Shown: piece after piece, positions 57,252-64,000 of the stretch
Numbering within the stretch: the first letter of the stretch is position 1
Layout of the letters: each line of letters starts with the position of its first letter
Assembly: GCF_010728325.1 (NCBI RefSeq)
Contig: NZ_AP022570.1
Location: 1,984,001 to 2,048,000, forward strand
Direction: 5' to 3'
DNA: 64,000 nt
Origin: Mycolicibacterium poriferae
Lineage (GTDB): Bacteria; Actinomycetota; Actinomycetes; Mycobacteriales; Mycobacteriaceae
Notes under the pieces: model-generated
Seen by the model: only the letters and a program-made list of their open reading frames with translations
Database searches by the model: none
What the model was told of the DNA's origin: nothing
Position numbers and translations under genes: made by a program

Positions 57252-58529
57252 TCACTTGACGTGCTTCAACTTGGTCTGAGAGGCAACCTGTTCTGAATAA
57301 AATGCGTTCTCCAAATCTAGGAAGTGCTTCTCCCATGTCCACTCGGCTAACACGTAACTTCGCGCAGCATTTCCGAATTCGTCAGCCAGTTTGGGATCTC
57401 GCAACAACCTAACCACTGCCCCCGCGAATTCCTCCGCTTCATCCGCGATGATCAGCACATCGCTGGGGGCGCAGATGCCTTCATTTGCCACGCTCGATGC
57501 AACAACTGCCTTATTGCATGCCATATATTCAATCAGCTTGTTTTGCATGCCTCCAGCCGCTCGCATCGGATTGACGCATACTTGCGCTGACCGGATAAGC
57601 ACTCCGACATCCTCTACGGTCCCCGTAACCCAGATTCCATCTCGTCCGTCTAGGGCGAGCACTGCCGGAGCTGGGTTCTGTCCCTGAATCACAAATGTGG
57701 CGTCTGGAATGGTGGACTTGACTTTTGGCCACACTTTGTCAACAAACCATAGGACGGCTTGAATATTCGGGGCGTACTGCATACCGCCCGAAAAAATCAC
57801 ACGACCGGGAACCACATCTTCGGGTTTCGCTGCATTAAACTTGTCGGTATCCGTGCCGTGTGCACCGTATATCCAGTTGTTTATTTCAGGTTGTCCGTGA
57901 ACGCGGCACTGTTCCTTAATGGCGGCTACATCTGCCGGACCAATTAGTACGACCTTATCGAAGTCCTGCCAGACTCTTGCTTCGTATCGTCCCATCAGTC
58001 GTGTTTCAAGGCGGTAGACACAGCGTTTGAGGACGCTTTGCTCCTCATCGGCGATTCTTTTTGTGTTCAAGGTCTGGGACAGTTGCAGGGCAAGGAACGA
58101 CGATGCATTTGCGTCACGACACACATCGGTGGGTACAGCGGGTGAACTTCGCGGGTAGTAGCAGTAGACGACATCGTATTGGCCAGATTTTACGGCCCGT
58201 TCAAGCTCACGCTTCATCTTTGTATTGCGAAAAATACTTACTTGCAGTGGTAGTAGCGAAAATGCTCCAACGACGAGGCCGCCAACTTTTTTGTACCACG
58301 GCTGCGCATAAATGCGGGCTTGTCGACACGCCTGCTCAAGCCAGCGTCGCTGCTCCGCGTCGAGTCTTCCATCAACTGCAAGCGTGTAAAGATCGACGCT
58401 GTGGCCGCGCTTAGCGAGAAAACTAATTAAATGAGCGACCGTAACTTGGTCGCCGCGCATCATCGGGAATGGAAAGCGACTGTACAGAACAGCAATGCGC
58501 AAAGGTGCCTGCGCAGTCTCGCATTCCAT
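57252..58529 (-). CDS. GT4-family glycosyltransferase (TIGR03087-like)
   Basis: 425 aa from ATG 58529; an in-frame start at 58601 is possible. The N-terminal domain begins IAVLYSRFPFPMMRGDQVTV, and the C-terminal domain shows FSGGMQYAPNIQAVLWFVD and TGTVEDVGVLIRSAQVCVNP, the nucleotide-sugar-binding region of this subgroup. Subgroup members are often in exopolysaccharide loci. It would add one sugar of the repeat unit. It is transcribed leftwards, opposite to the Wzx/Wzy genes, and follows the AlgD-like gene after 68 bp. Confidence 0.86.
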   Translation of the reverse strand: MECETAQAPLRIAVLYSRFPFPMMRGDQVTVAHLISFLAKRGHSVDLYTLAVDGRLDAEQRRWLEQACRQARIYAQPWYKKVGGLVVGAFSLLPLQVSIFRNTKMKRELERAVKSGQYDVVYCYYPRSSPAVPTDVCRDANASSFLALQLSQTLNTKRIADEEQSVLKRCVYRLETRLMGRYEARVWQDFDKVVLIGPADVAAIKEQCRVHGQPEINNWIYGAHGTDTDKFNAAKPEDVVPGRVIFSGGMQYAPNIQAVLWFVDKVWPKVKSTIPDATFVIQGQNPAPAVLALDGRDGIWVTGTVEDVGVLIRSAQVCVNPMRAAGGMQNKLIEYMACNKAVVASSVANEGICAPSDVLIIADEAEEFAGAVVRLLRDPKLADEFGNAARSYVLAEWTWEKHFLDLENAFYSEQVASQTKLKHVK

Positions 58530-58597
58530 TTTCCGTGGCAATCTATCGTTCGCCACTAGGCCCCCTAAGGTTAGAATTGGCTGGACGTTACCGATCC

Positions 58598-59857
58598 TCA
58601 CGCCAGCCGGTTAATGTCTATGATACGTGCTGCGTCGATCGAATACCTGTCGGCGACGCTACGTGTATCAATTACGAGGTCCCACTCCGTGCGCTCGACA
58701 TCATCGCGGGTAATAAGAAGTCGTGTTATGAACGGCGAATTTGAGAGTACTCCCAAATTCTGGCCCATCAGGTTCTGCGGTGCCACGTGTGGGTCGTAGA
58801 CAGAGAGGCGAAATCCCGCTGTGAGAAGCATCCGCGCCAAGTCAACATTAGGACTCTCGCGTAGGTCATCGCTTTCGTTCTTAAATGCGATGCCGAGCAT
58901 CAATACCTGCGCGCCGTAGTCCAGTCCCTGGGTTACATGGTCGTAAAGAAATGCTTTATGGGATTCGTTCGACGCGATCAAAGAGTCGATCAAATGGGTG
59001 TATCCCCCTGTAGTCCGTGCGATGTGTTGAAGGGCTCGAACGTCTTTGGGAAGACAGGACCCTCCAAAAGCGCCTCCTGGCCGTAAATAATAGGGTGAAA
59101 TGTTGAGTTTGGTATCTGAGACGAAAATTTTGTGCACCTCGGCGGCGCTGATATCCAAACGGGCGCATATGCGACCGATCTCGTTCGCGAACGTCGTTTT
59201 CACAGCATGAAAAGCGTTGTCTACAAATTTTGTGATTTCACTCTCTCGGTACCCGACGTAAAACACAGGTGCTTCAATCCCGGAGTTGATTTCCTCGAGC
59301 GCCGGACATGGTTCTCTATTCTTTGTGCCAATGACAATTTTTGGTGGCGCGAAATAGTCTTTAATGGCGGACGATTCGCGGAGGAACTCCGGGTTATACA
59401 CCACATTAACACGGCAAGAGTTTGCGCCAAGTGCGCCGTCGAAAATTGGTTGAATAAGTTCCTCGATCGAGCCTGGGCGCATTGTGGACCGGTAGGCCAC
59501 AGTCAGATCGGACACGGAATGCACCTTCATAAATTCGGCGAGTTGGCGGGTCGCCTCGGCAATATATGACATATTATGCGAGCCATCCACAGCGCTAGGA
59601 GTGCCGACGCAGACGATAACTAGTTCGTATTCGGCCACTTCGGGCGATAGCGATGTGCTCGCGAGTAGTCTTCCCTTGGTATGCGCATCCGCTACGAGAT
59701 CGTTTAGCCCGGGTTCCGTGATTGGTGACTTGCCAGCAAGTACGGCATCGACCTTCGTCGGGTTGGGGTCAATGCCGAGGACCTGATGGCCCTGGCTCGC
59801 CAGGCATGCTGCGGCGGTCATACCTACATAGCCCAAACCTAGAATGGCGATCTTCAT
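58598..59857 (-). CDS. GDP-mannose 6-dehydrogenase-like (AlgD-like)
   Basis: 419 aa. The sequence resembles AlgD more than Ugd: LGLGYVGMTAAACLA at the NAD site, KSPITEPGLNDLV, NPEFLRESSAIKDY with PPKIVIG, and the catalytic Cys268 in GGAFGGSCLPKDVRAL, the same number as in Pseudomonas AlgD. It would oxidise GDP-mannose to GDP-mannuronate. A UDP-sugar substrate is not excluded. The start ATG 59857 follows GGGGGGAG. It heads a two-gene transcript with the GT4 gene. Confidence 0.82.
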   Translation of the reverse strand: MKIAILGLGYVGMTAAACLASQGHQVLGIDPNPTKVDAVLAGKSPITEPGLNDLVADAHTKGRLLASTSLSPEVAEYELVIVCVGTPSAVDGSHNMSYIAEATRQLAEFMKVHSVSDLTVAYRSTMRPGSIEELIQPIFDGALGANSCRVNVVYNPEFLRESSAIKDYFAPPKIVIGTKNREPCPALEEINSGIEAPVFYVGYRESEITKFVDNAFHAVKTTFANEIGRICARLDISAAEVHKIFVSDTKLNISPYYLRPGGAFGGSCLPKDVRALQHIARTTGGYTHLIDSLIASNESHKAFLYDHVTQGLDYGAQVLMLGIAFKNESDDLRESPNVDLARMLLTAGFRLSVYDPHVAPQNLMGQNLGVLSNSPFITRLLITRDDVERTEWDLVIDTRSVADRYSIDAARIIDINRLA

Positions 59858-60685
59858 TGCGCTCCCCCCGGGCTGGTAAGAACCTGCCCTTTTGACGGTG
59901 ACTACCATGCCTGAGCAGTCAGGCGTGATGCCGGTTACGGCGGACGCAATGCTATCGCCAGCGCTCCTGGAGCGCATCAAGCAGTAGGGAGCACGGCTGG
60001 CCCTGAATGGTTGCGTGATCGAACACATTCCCTCAGGTCACGTCCGAGATCGCACGCGATAGGCGCGCTCTCGCGCCTATTTGACGAGGCGTAGCACTCC
60101 GCAAAACCCTCATCGATGGGTCGTCCTGCTGAAGACAGCGCCTTCGATGAAGACGTCCTCGCGAATTAAATACGGGGGTAGTCGAGAGAGCAAGTGCAGT
60201 TGTGGAAGGGCCAAGCATCGAAAGAGTAAATCATCATGATTGGCTTCTGCTCCCATCCGAGAGCGAGCGGCGGCGGCCTGACCGCGGGGCAGATTAGCTG
60301 TTCGATCTTACGGATGAAGAGGGTTGGATGAAGTCCGCAGGGGGCGATATCTCGCTACGCCATGCTCGTCCGATGCGTCGCCCCCTGAGCACCAACTAGC
60401 CGCTAGGTCTAGTCCCCTTCGCCCAGCGGCGATTGGACAGCATGATCAATGACCGGTGTGGAACCCGGGGACAGATGCCAGCCATTAAGCTAGACAATGA
60501 TGAATACCCGTTCGCTAGCAGGGTGCGTAAGGGTGCCAGGCGGGACCCACGGAGAGAAAGTGGGATAGGAGCTCGGGGCCAGAGCCGCGTGTCAGCCGCG
60601 CGATGCGAGCCGGCGCGCAATCGGACGCAAAGAAAGGAGGTTGAGAGACGGTCCTGACCTTAGGTCGCCGCGCTCTTAATTGCCT
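59858..60685. other. Long gene-free divergent region
   Basis: 828 bp between the divergent AlgD-like and lyase genes with no supported gene; several short frames on both strands lack signals. It contains a hairpin at 60059-60080 and a strong ribosome-binding-like AAAGGAGG at 60633-60640 that has no start codon in range. It should hold promoters for both sides. IS remnants could also be hidden here but I see no transposase sequence. Confidence 0.5.
60059..60080. terminator. Hairpin in the divergent region
   Basis: Perfect 9-bp stem ATAGGCGCG (60059-60067) and CGCGCCTAT (60072-60080) with a CTCT loop, followed by TTGACG. As it lies between divergent genes it may be a regulator site or the relic of an older terminator. 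Confidence 0.4.
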
Positions 60686-61552
60686 ATGCGAGCCTTCCAC
60701 ATTTTTCGCTCATTGTTAACCCGTAATGGATGGACTCCATCCGTCGCTATAATTGTGGCGGTCGGGCTAATCGCCAACCCAATCGAACTGTCTGAAGGTG
60801 ATTTAGGATATCCTCTGTCGGGGTACAACTTAAATGCGGTAGATTATGTCACCGTCGACTCACGCCGGATGCGCGTGCAGGCTGTAGAAGAAAAGCACGC
60901 GTTTTCAATCGCGGCGAAAGATACATACCGATTTGAAACGCGTAAAAACGATTTCGGTTGGAGCGGAGACAAAAAGAGCAATAACCGGCGATCTGAACTC
61001 ATTGCGAATGATGCGCGCTATTACTCAGGCGAGGTCTTGTGGTCGTCTTTTAGCTTCGTCGTAGGGCCAAAGCATGTGCCGTTCGACAACGGTAAAAGCA
61101 GTCACAACCAGATTACTCAATGGCACTCTGTCGACGGCGACGACGAAGGGCGCGCGCCTGTTTTCGACATTCAACTCAATGGAGGTGATCTCCTGGTAGT
61201 CACGCGCTCGGACGCTAAGGGCCCAGCTACCTGGGACGTCCACTACAGGCAGCCACGCCCTAGCGATGGTGCGCAACACAGTGTTGTGGTGGCGGGTCTA
61301 CTAGGCAGGAGGGGGCATCTCGATGTGTGGCTTGATGGAAATCAGATAGTAAACGTTGACACCCCCATCGGCTATTACGAGGACGATGGAGGCCAAAGAG
61401 CACTGGCCTACCCGCACTGGGGTTTATATCAAGACAATGTCGATCACCCTGCGATTATCTACCACTCCAACATCGAGTGGGGACTAGCAAATTTATCGGA
61501 CCGCATTAATCACCCGAAAAACGTAAACAAGCCATCCGGGGGATGGTCCTAG
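60686..61552 (+). CDS. Polysaccharide lyase, heparin-lyase-I-like fold
   Basis: 288 aa from ATG 60686 (TTG 60680 is an alternative). A hydrophobic segment (VAIIVAVGLIANP) near the N-terminus is a signal peptide or anchor, so the enzyme is extracytoplasmic. The body has the jelly-roll pattern of the Polysacc_lyase family (PF14099), including NRRSELIAN, ITQWHSVDGDDEG, GHLDVWLDGNQIVN and HWGLYQDNVDHPAIIYHSNI. Family members cleave glucuronan- or heparin-like polymers by beta-elimination. With the heparinase II/III-like protein at 40684, the locus encodes two lyases of unrelated fold. The substrate is presumably the island's own polymer. Confidence 0.78.
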   Translation: MRAFHIFRSLLTRNGWTPSVAIIVAVGLIANPIELSEGDLGYPLSGYNLNAVDYVTVDSRRMRVQAVEEKHAFSIAAKDTYRFETRKNDFGWSGDKKSNNRRSELIANDARYYSGEVLWSSFSFVVGPKHVPFDNGKSSHNQITQWHSVDGDDEGRAPVFDIQLNGGDLLVVTRSDAKGPATWDVHYRQPRPSDGAQHSVVVAGLLGRRGHLDVWLDGNQIVNVDTPIGYYEDDGGQRALAYPHWGLYQDNVDHPAIIYHSNIEWGLANLSDRINHPKNVNKPSGGWS

Positions 61553-61781
61553 AAGCGCGGCGACCCGTTTATGCCGCTGCTGGTAAAATTGACAGCCTAT
61601 CGCTTTTGTTTTCTTAGGTGAGAGAACAGCAAAATTGCTGCTCCGAAATCTCGGCGGTGCCACCGCGAGTCACGTTTCCCTAGCTGGCGGCCTCCCAGAT
61701 TCAGTGCCGTATTTCAGCGCCAGAGCGAGGCAATGCTGACAGATCATGCGGGGTGAGGTTGTCCTCAACGCGATAAATCGC
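61553..61781. other. Convergent intergenic region, 229 bp
   Basis: No gene and no clear terminator. It separates the lyase gene from the convergent GT4 gene. Confidence 0.4.
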
Positions 61782-62915
61782 CTACCCCCGAAGGGCGGAG
61801 AAAATCGTCTCAACGTGTTTATCCCAGGATAGAACTTCCGTTACATAAGCTTTTCCTGCCGAAGCAATGCGGACGTGAGCTTCTGGATCCTTGATGACAG
61901 CGTTGATGGTGTTGACCAACTGGATTTGATTAGTTCCATCAACTAGTAGTCCGGTTTTGCCGTCTTCGATGAAGTCGGATGGGCCGGACCCGTTACCTGC
62001 GATTGCGAGGCAGCCAAATGACATCGCGTCAGCAATCGAGAGGCCAAAGCCTTCAAAATCCTTGTTGTCTTCGAGGTCAATCTGTGGATGCAAAAACACG
62101 TCACTCGACGCATAGAGGCGCGGCACGTCGTCACTCTCAACATAGCCAAGAAAGCGCACATGCTCCATAAGTCCAGCTTTCTCGCATTGTTCTTCAAGCT
62201 CTCTAGCCAGAGGCCCCGTACCTGCGACCCGGTATTGAAAATCAGTTACACCTGCAGCTTTGAGCGTCTGAAAAGCACGAATGCATCCCTGGACGTTCTT
62301 GCGTTCTACTAGTCGGGCCAGTGTAAGGAATCGAACCGGCCGGGAAAGTGTAATACGCTCCTCCGCCGCACTTTCAACCCCTGAATTGCCGCTTGCGTAC
62401 GAAAGGCCGTTAGCGGCCACCAACCAACGTGTCGTATCAATTTTTCGGCCAGTTTGTCTCTTTGCGCGCTCAAGGGTAGCTGAAGACACAGCAACGACGA
62501 TATTTGCTCGACGGAAGACGGCCCACATGATTGGCGCGAGGATACGTGGCACGATTAAAAGCTCGCGACCGTGCGCTGAGATCACTATCTGTTCGTCCCG
62601 GCGAAGGGCCACGGGAATCATCGCGGGCCGCCACGTTGTAGCGTGAATAAAGTCAAATGAATTAACCTTGGCGACGGCGTCTACTACGCGCAACATTTTA
62701 AGGGCCGTAACGCCCTGTCCGCCTGCGCCTGTGTTGAAAAGAGCCACTTTTCCCTCAGGGTATTCGCGAACTCCCCAACCGCATTGGCCCAGCGATTGCG
62801 TAATAACTGTCACTTCAGCACCGCGCGCTAGGTAGGCTTTCGCAATCTGCTCTGAATAAGTTTCGACTCCACCGGTAATGGGTGGAAAGGCCTTACACAG
62901 CATTAAGATGTTCAC
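61782..62915 (-). CDS. GT4-family glycosyltransferase
   Basis: 377 aa, GT-B fold. The N-terminal MLCKAFPPITGGVETYSEQIA is the PPxxGGxE motif of family 4, and the C-terminal domain has LTLARLVERKNVQG and a terminal region with DFEGFGLSIADAMSFGCLAIA (E-x7-E motif). Retaining mechanism expected. It would transfer mannose, xylose or another sugar of the repeat unit. ATG 62915. It follows the UDP-glucuronate decarboxylase gene after 89 bp, same direction. Confidence 0.9.
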   Translation of the reverse strand: MNILMLCKAFPPITGGVETYSEQIAKAYLARGAEVTVITQSLGQCGWGVREYPEGKVALFNTGAGGQGVTALKMLRVVDAVAKVNSFDFIHATTWRPAMIPVALRRDEQIVISAHGRELLIVPRILAPIMWAVFRRANIVVAVSSATLERAKRQTGRKIDTTRWLVAANGLSYASGNSGVESAAEERITLSRPVRFLTLARLVERKNVQGCIRAFQTLKAAGVTDFQYRVAGTGPLARELEEQCEKAGLMEHVRFLGYVESDDVPRLYASSDVFLHPQIDLEDNKDFEGFGLSIADAMSFGCLAIAGNGSGPSDFIEDGKTGLLVDGTNQIQLVNTINAVIKDPEAHVRIASAGKAYVTEVLSWDKHVETIFSALRG

Positions 62916-63004
62916 GATTTTACTCTCAACCCTCGATCGTCATTAGTGCTTGTGATTCAGGGGGGACTTGACAAAGGCGGACGAGGTATGGTCATGCTAT
63001 TTTG

Positions 63005-63946
63005 TCATTTGCCGCTTAATTCGTGAAAGTATTGAATTGTCCGCGACAGGCCGTCCTCAAGCTGAACCTGAGGATCCCAATTGAGGCTAGTTTTTGCTAG
63101 GGTGATATCCGGTTGTCGCTGCCTCGGGTCATCAGACGGTAGATTTTCAAAGCGAATCGTGGAATTGCTTTGAGTCAGCGACAGCACTTTCTCTGCAAGT
63201 TCAAGCATTGTAAATTCGGCGGGATTACCGATGTTGACGGGACCGGTGAAGGAGGGCGGGGCGTCCATTAATCGCACCATCCCGTCAATTAGATCGTCCA
63301 CATAGCAGAAACTGCGGGTTTGGCTGCCGTCTCCGTAGATTGTCAACGGCTCGCCCCGTAGCGCTTGAACGATGAAGTTGCTAACGACTCGTCCGTCATC
63401 TGCGTTCATTCGCGGACCGTAAGTATTGAAGATCCGCATCACTTTGATGGACATATTGTGCTGACGGTGATAATCGAAAAACAGGGTCTCCGCGGCCCGC
63501 TTACCTTCGTCGTAGCAGCTCCGTGCACCGATAGGGTTTACGTGTCCCCAATATCGCTCTGGTTGGGGATGTACTTCAGGGTCGCCGTAAACTTCGGAAG
63601 TCGAGGCTTGAAGTACAGGTACCCGCAAGCGTTTTGCGAGGCCGAGGATGTTGATCGCGCCCATCACGCTGGTCTTCGTGGTTTGCACTGGGTCGCGCTG
63701 ATAATGAATCGGCGAAGCCGGACAGGCGAGATTGTAGATCTCGTCGACCTCGACGTAAAGCGGAAACGTCACGTCGTGGCGCATCAGTTCAAAGTTAGGG
63801 TTATCGATGAGGTTCGCGATATTTGCTTTTCGGCCCGTGTAAAAGTTGTCGACACACAAGATTTCGTGGCCTTCGCCGAGCAAACGTTCAGCAAGGTGAG
63901 AGCCAAGAAAACCGGCACCCCCGGTGACGAGCACGCGCTTAGACAC
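63005..63946 (-). CDS. UDP-glucuronate decarboxylase (UDP-xylose synthase)
   Basis: 313 aa extended SDR. NAD motif [13 protein letters not shown], the decarboxylase-typical [34 protein letters not shown] with the active-site Ser/Glu (S117, E118) and the catalytic Tyr145-x3-Lys149 in [11 protein letters not shown]. This series is characteristic of UDP-glucuronic acid decarboxylases. Together with Ugd at 32606 it gives UDP-glucose to UDP-glucuronate to UDP-xylose. ATG 63946. The remaining 54 bp of the window are its leader. Confidence 0.88.
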   Translation of the reverse strand: MSKRVLVTGGAGFLGSHLAERLLGEGHEILCVDNFYTGRKANIANLIDNPNFELMRHDVTFPLYVEVDEIYNLACPASPIHYQRDPVQTTKTSVMGAINILGLAKRLRVPVLQASTSEVYGDPEVHPQPERYWGHVNPIGARSCYDEGKRAAETLFFDYHRQHNMSIKVMRIFNTYGPRMNADDGRVVSNFIVQALRGEPLTIYGDGSQTRSFCYVDDLIDGMVRLMDAPPSFTGPVNIGNPAEFTMLELAEKVLSLTQSNSTIRFENLPSDDPRQRQPDITLAKTSLNWDPQVQLEDGLSRTIQYFHELSGK

Positions 63947-64000
63947 GATTTTTACCCCCGGAACTAGTCGGAACGACCTGCGTGGCGTTGCAGGCTCTCG

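Overview
The window comes from a high-GC actinobacterium, most probably a fast-growing Mycobacterium/Mycolicibacterium. The main pointers are an AccD5/AccE5 acyl-CoA carboxylase pair, an SseA-SufE pair of mycobacterial type, small secreted PASTA-like proteins, and dense overlapping ATGA/GTGA gene junctions. The left part (about 1-36 kb) has uniformly GC-rich, mycobacterial-looking codon use. From about 36 kb rightwards the sequence is visibly richer in A+T, intergenic gaps widen, and insertion sequences are common. I read that part as an acquired surface-polysaccharide island.

Layout. (1) 16-9951: one tightly overlapping sugar-catabolic operon: GatZ/KbaZ-like aldolase subunit, AgaS-type SIS isomerase, BadF-type sugar kinase, DMT transporter, GH4 glycosidase, and a complete CUT1-type ABC importer (lipoprotein, two permeases, ATPase). 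(2) 10.1-16.5 kb: an SLC13-type permease with RCK_C domains, a hypothetical protein, an ArsR regulator with a clear palindromic operator, a frameshifted SulP anion transporter, SufE-SseA, and a small secreted protein. (3) 16.7-30.5 kb: a catabolic cluster of ProP-like transporter, class III aminotransferase, succinate-semialdehyde-type dehydrogenase, two Asp/Glu-racemase/maleate-isomerase-like proteins, an FAD/Fe-S oxidase fusion, a D-2-hydroxyacid dehydrogenase, an amidase and a DUF3830 protein. Three divergent promoter regions in this cluster carry the same palindrome, GATTGT-NN-ACAATC or a close variant. This predicts a local regulon of the GntR regulator encoded at 22405-23085. Two toxin-antitoxin modules sit inside the cluster. 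(4) 30.5-36 kb: an acyltransferase, a second PASTA-like secreted protein, UDP-glucose dehydrogenase, AccE5 and AccD5.

(5) 36.5-64 kb: a Wzx/Wzy-type exopolysaccharide locus. It encodes a DUF4012 membrane protein, a fused Wzz/BY-kinase, a heparinase II/III-like protein, a Wzx flippase, two different PAPS-type sulfotransferases, a Wzy-like polymerase, two GT4 glycosyltransferases, an AlgD-like GDP-mannose dehydrogenase, a second polysaccharide lyase and a UDP-glucuronate decarboxylase. With Ugd at 32.6 kb, the predicted precursors are UDP-GlcA, UDP-Xyl and GDP-ManA. The simplest reading is an acidic, possibly sulfated, xylose/uronic-acid polysaccharide made by a Wzy-dependent route. I know of no described mycobacterial system of this kind, and this is the main candidate for an undescribed system here.

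Two clusters of insertion sequences interrupt the island. At 45.4-49.0 kb there are remnants of IS1182, IS1634, IS21 and IS3 family elements. At 52.2-57.2 kb there is an IS481 fragment, a full-length but frameshifted IS1634-family element, an intact ISL3-family element with an 8-bp target duplication, and an IS110-family transposase gene. I saw no tRNA, rRNA or CRISPR array.
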